In this document: positions 58,178-64,000 of the stretch, in pieces
Position numbering within the stretch: position 1 is the stretch's first letter
Layout of the letters: every line of letters begins with the position of its first letter
DNA from: Bacteroidota bacterium
Lineage (GTDB): Bacteria; Bacteroidota; Bacteroidia; Bacteroidales; SZUA-534
Reading direction: 5' to 3'
Length of the DNA stretch: 64,000 bases
Assembly: GCA_003250355.1 (NCBI GenBank)
Contig: QKGS01000077.1
Coordinates: 1 to 64,000 of the forward strand
Position numbers and translations under genes: made by a program
The notes under the pieces: generated by a model
Told to the model about the DNA's origin: nothing
The model's database searches: none
What the model saw: only the letters and a program-made list of their open reading frames with translations

Positions 58178-59467
58178 ATGAAGGTATTGATGTTTGGATG
58201 GGAATTCCCCCCCCACATTTCCGGCGGGTTAGGTACAGCCTGCTACGGACTTACAAAAGGTATGTCAAAGATCGACAATTTAGAGATCTTATTTGTTGTT
58301 CCCAAAGCGTATGGTGATGAAGAAAAACAAACTATTGAACTAATTGGAGCCGGTAACATTCCAATAAAAGTTACTAAGCTCGGAATAAATGCTCCATGGG
58401 TAAAAAAACTGGAGTATATTGAAGCCAATGCAACACTTATTCCTTATGCTACTCCTGAAGAATACTTTAAGCTTACCCGCGAAAAAACTGAGGGTCGACA
58501 CCAGTTTATTCATCAAGATGAGGAAGGGTATATTCAATTCTCAGGTAAATATGGAAAAGACTTATTCTCTGAAATTTATAACTACAGCATTGTTGCTGCC
58601 AAAATTGCAGAGCAGTACGATTTTGACATTATCCATGCTCACGATTGGCTAACGTATCCGGCTGGAATGGCCGCAAAATATGTTTCAGGTAAGCCCTTGG
58701 TTGTTCACGTACACGCAACCGATTTTGACCGAAGTGGCGGCAATGTTAACCCCGACGTATATCGAATTGAACGCGAAGGACTAGCTGCTGCAGATCATGC
58801 TATTGCTGTTAGTAACCTTACCAGAAATACAGTTATAAACAACTATGGAGTTCACCCCGACAAAGTTACTACCGTATATAATGCTGTAGAACCTTCAAAA
58901 GTAAAAAATAACGGTACACGTGATTCTAATATGGACGAAAAAGTAGTTACTTTCCTTGGTCGTATTACAATGCAAAAAGGTCCTGAATTCTTTTTAGAAG
59001 CTGCAAAAAAAGTAATAAACAGGATGGATAATGTACGTTTTGTTATGGCCGGCAATGGTGATATGATGCAACGTATGGTTGAAAGAGCTGCTAGTATGAA
59101 TATAATGCACAAATTTCACTTTACAGGATTTTTAAAAGGCGACGATGTTTTTAAAATGTTCCATCATAGCGATCTTTATATAATGCCTTCAGTATCGGAA
59201 CCTTTTGGAATATCACCACTAGAAGCCATGCAATCGGGGGTTCCTGTAATTATATCAAAACAATCGGGTGTAAGTGAAATACTCAAACATGCAATAAAAA
59301 TTGATTTTTGGGATATTGATAAAATGGCAAATGCAATTTATGCAATGCTTAACTACCCTTCGCTTTCTGACACAATACGTACTAAAGGTCAAAAAGAAGC
59401 CAATAACCTTAGGTGGGAAGAATCGGCCAAACACGTGTATAATATATATAAACAATTTGTAAACTAA
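58178..59467 (+). CDS. GT4-type glycosyltransferase, probable glycogen synthase-like
   Basis: 429 residues, GT-B fold. KVLMFGWEFPPHISGGLGTA contains the Gly-rich donor loop typical of glucan synthases, DIIHAHDWLTYPAGMA is the second block, VTFLGRITMQKGPEFFLEA starts the C-terminal domain and SVSEPFGISPLEAMQSGVPV holds the E-x7-E motif. It probably transfers glucose from a nucleotide sugar to an alpha-glucan. Between the debranching enzyme and a GH57 gene, so part of glycogen synthesis. Start: ATG 58178 is preferred to the upstream TTG. Confidence 0.88.
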   Translation: MKVLMFGWEFPPHISGGLGTACYGLTKGMSKIDNLEILFVVPKAYGDEEKQTIELIGAGNIPIKVTKLGINAPWVKKLEYIEANATLIPYATPEEYFKLTREKTEGRHQFIHQDEEGYIQFSGKYGKDLFSEIYNYSIVAAKIAEQYDFDIIHAHDWLTYPAGMAAKYVSGKPLVVHVHATDFDRSGGNVNPDVYRIEREGLAAADHAIAVSNLTRNTVINNYGVHPDKVTTVYNAVEPSKVKNNGTRDSNMDEKVVTFLGRITMQKGPEFFLEAAKKVINRMDNVRFVMAGNGDMMQRMVERAASMNIMHKFHFTGFLKGDDVFKMFHHSDLYIMPSVSEPFGISPLEAMQSGVPVIISKQSGVSEILKHAIKIDFWDIDKMANAIYAMLNYPSLSDTIRTKGQKEANNLRWEESAKHVYNIYKQFVN

Positions 59468-59483
59468 TAAACCCTATTTAGCA

Positions 59484-60857
59484 ATGAAACATATTTGTCT
59501 TTATTTCCAAGTACATCAACCTTTCAGGTTAAGAAACTATTCATTTTTTGAAATTGGTAACGACAGTTATTATTACAATGATTTTTTGAATGAGTCAATA
59601 CTACAAAAAGTAGCAAAAAAGTGTTACTTGCCTGCTAACGAAGTTATCTATGATCTTATCAAAAAACACGGCAATAAGTTCAAGGTTACTTTTTCCATTA
59701 CAGGTTCAGCATTAGATCAATTTGAACTATATGCCCCTGAAGTATTGGAAAGCTTTCAAAAATTAGCCGCAACAGGAAATGTTGAATTTTTAGCAGAAAC
59801 AAATGGACATACACTTGCATCACAAGTATCGCCTGAACTATTCAAATCACAAATTAAAGAACACTCAGAAAGAATTAAAGAGTATTTTAATCAGGAGCCT
59901 AAAGTTTTTCGCAATACCGAACTTATATATTCTGACGAAATAGGCAGAGAAATATACAATATGGGATACAAAGGCATGATTACCGAAGGTGCTAAACATA
60001 TTTTAGGATGGAAGTCGCCAAACTATCTATATTACAATACATTAGAACCTCGATTAAAGTTGCTTTTGAAAAATTATAAACTTAGTGACGATATCGCTTT
60101 CCGTTTTAGTGATCATGGTTGGGAACACCACCCTTTAACTGCCGATAAATATGCAAATTGGCTAAGCAATCTTGATGAAAAAGAAGAGATTGTCAACTTA
60201 TTTATGGACTATGAAACTTTTGGAGAACACCAATGGGCTGATACCGGTATTTTCAATTTTTTAAAAGAGTTTCCTCAAGCTGTAATGAATCATTCTGATT
60301 TTACGTTTGAAACCCCTTCAAATATTATTGAAAAACACCAACCTGTTGCAGGCATTAGTGTACCTTACCCAATTTCATGGGCCGATGAAGAACGAGATAT
60401 TACTGCTTGGCTAGGAAACGATATGCAAAATGAAGCTTTCAATAAGCTTTACGAATTAGCTCCAAAAATAGCACATATAACTGATGATGATATTCTTCAA
60501 GATTGGGACTATCTACAAGCATCTGACCATTTTTACTATATGTCGACCAAATGGTTCTCCGATGGTGAAGTTCATGCTTACTTTAACCCTTATGTTGATC
60601 CTTATGAAGCATTTATTAACTACATGAATGTTTTAAGTGATTTTACTATCAGGGTGAAACAAAATGTGCCTGACAATACCGACAACAAGCAGATTGAGGC
60701 TCTTAACGATCTGATGATTAAAAAAGAAACTGAAATTAATGAGCTGAAGGTTAAAATTAAAAAACTTCAAGAGCAAAATAGAAAATTAAAAGAAAAAGAG
60801 AATTTAATGAACTCTTCAAACTCCAAAAATAATGCAGGCAACAAAGTACTTAACTAA
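59484..60857 (+). CDS. GH57-family alpha-glucan enzyme
   Basis: 457 residues. YFQVHQPFRLRNYSFFEIG is the start of GH57; Glu146 in FRNTELIYSD is the probable nucleophile and Asp242 in FMDYETFGEHQW the acid/base. The length and the C-terminal coiled-coil tail (about 395-440, Lys/Glu-rich) differ from the branching-enzyme type, which is longer; it is more like the alpha-amylase or 4-alpha-glucanotransferase type. It sits in the glycogen operon, so it probably remodels glucan chains. Confidence 0.9.
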   Translation: MKHICLYFQVHQPFRLRNYSFFEIGNDSYYYNDFLNESILQKVAKKCYLPANEVIYDLIKKHGNKFKVTFSITGSALDQFELYAPEVLESFQKLAATGNVEFLAETNGHTLASQVSPELFKSQIKEHSERIKEYFNQEPKVFRNTELIYSDEIGREIYNMGYKGMITEGAKHILGWKSPNYLYYNTLEPRLKLLLKNYKLSDDIAFRFSDHGWEHHPLTADKYANWLSNLDEKEEIVNLFMDYETFGEHQWADTGIFNFLKEFPQAVMNHSDFTFETPSNIIEKHQPVAGISVPYPISWADEERDITAWLGNDMQNEAFNKLYELAPKIAHITDDDILQDWDYLQASDHFYYMSTKWFSDGEVHAYFNPYVDPYEAFINYMNVLSDFTIRVKQNVPDNTDNKQIEALNDLMIKKETEINELKVKIKKLQEQNRKLKEKENLMNSSNSKNNAGNKVLN

Positions 60858-60906
60858 ATAATAGTTTAAAATATTATATTTAACGTGAAATTATAACAAA
60901 AAGGAT

Positions 60907-63900
60907 ATGTCATACAAACCGGATTTTCTATTTGAAACCAGTTGGGAAGTATGTAATAAAGTTGGAGGAATTCATACAGTAATTACATCAAAGCTTCCGG
61001 AACTCTATAAAGAACTGGGTGATAATATAGCTTTTATTGGTCCCGACTTAGTAAAAGAAGATAAAGAACACCCTGAATTTAAAGAAGATAAAGACCTGTA
61101 TTCCGACTGGCTAAAACAAGCTAACTGTATGGGTGTAAGGGTAAGAGTAGGACGATGGCAAACCATTCATAATCCGGTTGCTATACTAGTTGACTTTTCA
61201 CCATTGATACAACAGAAAGACCAAATATTTGGAAAGCTTTGGGAAATTGGTCGTGTAGATTCCCTAAGTGGCTCTTGGGATTATGCTGAAGCTGCTTTAT
61301 TTGGATATGCGGTTGGTATGGTAATAGAGAGTTTTACAGCATATTATTATGCAGGCAAAAATGTTGTAGCTCAGTTTCACGAGTGGATGACAGCAGCCGG
61401 AGTTCTTTATTTAGAAAATAAAGCACCATATATAGGTACAGTATTTACTACACACGCTACAGTGCTTGGTCGCTCGTTAGCCGGAAATGGATATCCATTA
61501 TATAATATGCTTGGAACTTTCAACCCGGATCAAAAAGCGAAAGAGTTAAATGTTTCATCAAAGCATTCTCTTGAAAAAGCTGGAGCCGACATTGCCGACT
61601 CATTTACAACTGTTAGTGAAGTAACAGCAAAAGAATGTAATTACCTTCTGAATACAGAACCAGATTTTATTACACCAAACGGTTTTTCATTAGATCACAT
61701 TGCTCCTATTACTGATGAAATACGAGCAAAAGCCCGAGAAACACTTTGTAAGGTAACAAAAGCACTTACCAATACCGATTGTGATGAAAACACAGTATTC
61801 ATGGCAATAAGTGGAAGGTATGAGTTTAAAAATAAAGGTATTGACATATTTATAGATACGTTAAATAAAATAAATCAAAGAGCTGACCAAAAGCAAAATG
61901 TAATAGGTTTTATTTTGGTTCCAACCTTAAACTATGGACCAAGAAAGGATTTGTTAGATAATATTAATAATGGAAAGTTCAAATCGCTGGAAGAGCCTGT
62001 TTATACCCATACATTAAATAAAAATAATTTTGACCCAATAATTGATAAGTGCAAAAAACTAAATCTGCTTAATTATCAGGGGCAAAAAGCTAAGTTAATT
62101 TTTGTTCCTGTATATTTAAATGGTGATGATGGTATATTTAATATGCACTACTACAACCTGTTAAGTGGTTTTGATTTAACTGCATTTCCATCGTATTATG
62201 AACCATGGGGATATACCCCGCTTGAAAGTGTTGCTGTTGGTGTTCCTACATTTACAACTACACTTGCCGGATTCGGTCAATGGATGAAAGGTATGACCTC
62301 TGGTATTCTTGACGGTCTTGAAGTACTTGAGCGTAAGGAAAACAACTACAACGAAGTTGTAGACAAACTAATAGAAGCTATTGACCAAATATGTAAAGCC
62401 TCGAAAGACGATAAAGCTTTAATAAGAAAAAGAGCAACAGAGCTGGCAAAAGAGACTGTATGGGATAAATTCAAAACACACTATTTGAATGCATACGACA
62501 AATCAATAATAATATCATTAACTAAAGAAAAAACAGCTAACACTAATTTAAGTGCGCGTACTATGGACACAAAACATCAAACTAACGAACCAAACTGGCG
62601 CAAGATGAAGATAAACTCCAACTTGCCTGAAAGATTAAAAGCCCTTGAAGAATTATCAATGAACCTATGGTGGTGTTGGAATTACGAAGCTATTGAACTA
62701 TTTGAAGAGATATCGCCAAGTTTATGGTTAAAAAGAGAAAAGAATCCTATTTCTTTACTTAATATAGTAACATCTACTCGTCTTGAAGAACTGGCTAAAG
62801 ATAAAAAATACCTGGAAAGACTTGACAAGGTATATAAAAAATTTAGCGACTACATGAATGAACCTGCCAGAACCGATATGCCAAATATTGCATATTTTAG
62901 TATGGAATATGGTTTAACCGATAATTTAAAAATATTCTCGGGAGGTTTAGGTATTCTTGCCGGTGACTACATAAAAGAAGCGAGTGATTGCAACATACCA
63001 ATGAATGCTTTCGGATTTCTTTATAAATACGGATACTTTACACAAGAACTAACAATTTCCGGGGCACAACAAGCAAATCTTGTAGCTCAGAAATTTTCAT
63101 CGTTGCCTCTTAATCCTGTATACGATGAAATTAGAAGACCACTAACAATAGAATTAAACTTACCCGGACGTATAGTTAAAGCAAAAGTATGGCGAGTTGA
63201 TGTAGGTAGAGTTAAACTATACCTTTTAGATACTGACCATGGCGATAATTCTCCTGAAGATAAAGCTATTACTCACCAGCTTTACGGTGGCGACTGGGAA
63301 AACCGTTTAAAACAAGAAATGTTCCTTGGTCTTGGAGGTATAAGAGCAATAAATAAAATGGGGCTTAAGCCTGATATATACCACTGTAATGAAGGACATG
63401 CGGCGTTAATTAATGTTGAGCGATTAACAGACCTTGTTCAACATGAAAACCTTACATACGATGAAGCTCTTGAAGTTGTTAAAGGTTCTTCATTGTTCAC
63501 AACACATACACCTGTTCCTGCAGGTCACGATGCTTTTACCGAAGATCTTATTAGAACTTACTTGCGTCATGTTCCTGAACGCTTAAAAGTTGACTGGAAT
63601 ACCTTCCTTAACTTAGGTAGAGGAAATAAAGATAACCCTGAAGAAAAATTCTCAATGAGCGTGCTTGCAGCAAGAACTTCGCAGGAAATGAACGGTGTAA
63701 GTAAACTTCATGGCGATGTAAGTAAAGATATGTTCCAGTACTTATGGAAAGGTTACACTCCCGACGAATTACACATAGACTATGTAACCAACGGTGTACA
63801 TTATTATACCTGGACTGCAAAAGTATGGCAACAACTATACGAAAAAGAATTTGGCAACGGATTCTTACAAGATATGTCAAATAAGAAATACTGGACTAAA

Positions 63901-64000
63901 ATATTTGATGTTGCCGATAGTAAAATATGGGAGATAAGAAACGAACTACGTGCCAACCTAATTGATTATATTAAAGATCGTTTCGAAGAGACATATATTC
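60907..64000 (+). CDS. GT3 glycogen synthase fused to alpha-glucan phosphorylase (3' end outside window)
   Basis: The frame starts at ATG 60907 (AAGGA just upstream) and is open to the window edge, 1031 codons so far. Residues 1 to about 537 are a eukaryote-type (GT3) glycogen synthase: FETSWEVCNKVGGIHTVITS, AQFHEWMTAAGVLYLE, TVFTTHATVLGRSLAG, and PSYYEPWGYTPLESVAVGVP. After a polar linker (about 538-572) a glucan phosphorylase begins (LEELSMNLWWCWNYEAIELF; YFSMEYGLTDN; KIFSGGLGILAGDYIKEASD; YHCNEGHAALINVERL). The synthetic and breakdown activities are thus on one chain. The C-terminus with the PLP lysine is outside the window. Confidence 0.92.
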   Translation, partial: MSYKPDFLFETSWEVCNKVGGIHTVITSKLPELYKELGDNIAFIGPDLVKEDKEHPEFKEDKDLYSDWLKQANCMGVRVRVGRWQTIHNPVAILVDFSPLIQQKDQIFGKLWEIGRVDSLSGSWDYAEAALFGYAVGMVIESFTAYYYAGKNVVAQFHEWMTAAGVLYLENKAPYIGTVFTTHATVLGRSLAGNGYPLYNMLGTFNPDQKAKELNVSSKHSLEKAGADIADSFTTVSEVTAKECNYLLNTEPDFITPNGFSLDHIAPITDEIRAKARETLCKVTKALTNTDCDENTVFMAISGRYEFKNKGIDIFIDTLNKINQRADQKQNVIGFILVPTLNYGPRKDLLDNINNGKFKSLEEPVYTHTLNKNNFDPIIDKCKKLNLLNYQGQKAKLIFVPVYLNGDDGIFNMHYYNLLSGFDLTAFPSYYEPWGYTPLESVAVGVPTFTTTLAGFGQWMKGMTSGILDGLEVLERKENNYNEVVDKLIEAIDQICKASKDDKALIRKRATELAKETVWDKFKTHYLNAYDKSIIISLTKEKTANTNLSARTMDTKHQTNEPNWRKMKINSNLPERLKALEELSMNLWWCWNYEAIELFEEISPSLWLKREKNPISLLNIVTSTRLEELAKDKKYLERLDKVYKKFSDYMNEPARTDMPNIAYFSMEYGLTDNLKIFSGGLGILAGDYIKEASDCNIPMNAFGFLYKYGYFTQELTISGAQQANLVAQKFSSLPLNPVYDEIRRPLTIELNLPGRIVKAKVWRVDVGRVKLYLLDTDHGDNSPEDKAITHQLYGGDWENRLKQEMFLGLGGIRAINKMGLKPDIYHCNEGHAALINVERLTDLVQHENLTYDEALEVVKGSSLFTTHTPVPAGHDAFTEDLIRTYLRHVPERLKVDWNTFLNLGRGNKDNPEEKFSMSVLAARTSQEMNGVSKLHGDVSKDMFQYLWKGYTPDELHIDYVTNGVHYYTWTAKVWQQLYEKEFGNGFLQDMSNKKYWTKIFDVADSKIWEIRNELRANLIDYIKDRFEETYI

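Noticed and set aside
1-64000. CRISPR array, prophage or restriction system
   Set aside because: No regularly spaced repeats, cas, phage structural or methylase/nuclease genes were seen anywhere.

Overview
This 64 kb window comes from the chromosome of a low-GC member of the Bacteroidota, most likely the Bacteroidales/Marinilabiliales side. The evidence is TAnnTTTG-type promoters, many TTG/ATG starts without a Shine-Dalgarno, a Reg_prop/Y_Y_Y sensor kinase, cydAB preceded by a small DUF4492-type gene, a FadL-type porin beside a Tyr-rich protein, and a glycogen synthase-phosphorylase fusion. The cell is Gram-negative with LPS (KdsA, KdsC-like, PagL-like proteins), uses low oxygen through cytochrome bd, and stores glycogen. 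No phage, conjugative element or CRISPR array was seen. The only mobile DNA is a decayed insertion sequence at about 13.1-13.7 kb.

Layout. 1-1.3 kb: SDR oxidoreductase (cut by the window edge) and flavodoxin. 1.6-5.0 kb: large propeller sensor kinase, then a frameshifted small gene. 5.4-8.5 kb: DUF4492-cydA-cydB with a clear promoter and terminator. 8.8-13.1 kb: polyamine cluster (carboxyspermidine dehydrogenase, nspC, speA). 13.1-15.0 kb: IS remnant and a chemotaxis receptor. 15.2-19.2 kb: purT, then a Kdo cluster with kdsA, a transaldolase-like protein fused to KdsD-type CBS domains, and a KdsC-like phosphatase. 19.5-29.2 kb: mostly minus-strand genes (exported protein, SulP transporter, GAF/PAS sensor, PhzF, alpha/beta hydrolase, nitronate monooxygenase, PagL-like protein). 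29.3-33.7 kb: degenerate alpha-2-macroglobulin. 33.8-37.3 kb: biotin-dependent acyl-CoA carboxylase operon. 37.6-40.2 kb: FadL porin and Tyr-rich protein. 40.4-46.7 kb: proS, a MetF-like protein, envelope proteins, GyrI-like protein, YdcF, proC. 46.97-47.15 kb: two identical tRNA-Lys genes. 47.2-48.4 kb: membrane protein and a cobalamin riboswitch without an evident gene. 48.4-55.8 kb: maltose phosphorylase/beta-phosphoglucomutase, ABM protein, mltG, purA, pepD. 56.1-64 kb: glycogen operon (debranching enzyme, GT4, GH57, GT3-GlgP fusion running off the window).

The most interesting points are three. First, the transaldolase-CBS protein sits between kdsA and the kdsC-like gene, where the arabinose-5-phosphate isomerase KdsD would be expected, and may be an alternative source of arabinose 5-phosphate. 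Second, an orphan cobalamin riboswitch has its own promoter and a downstream terminator but no recognisable gene between them. Third, the alpha-2-macroglobulin homologue has lost its thioester site. All functions are read from sequence and family knowledge; no searches were run.
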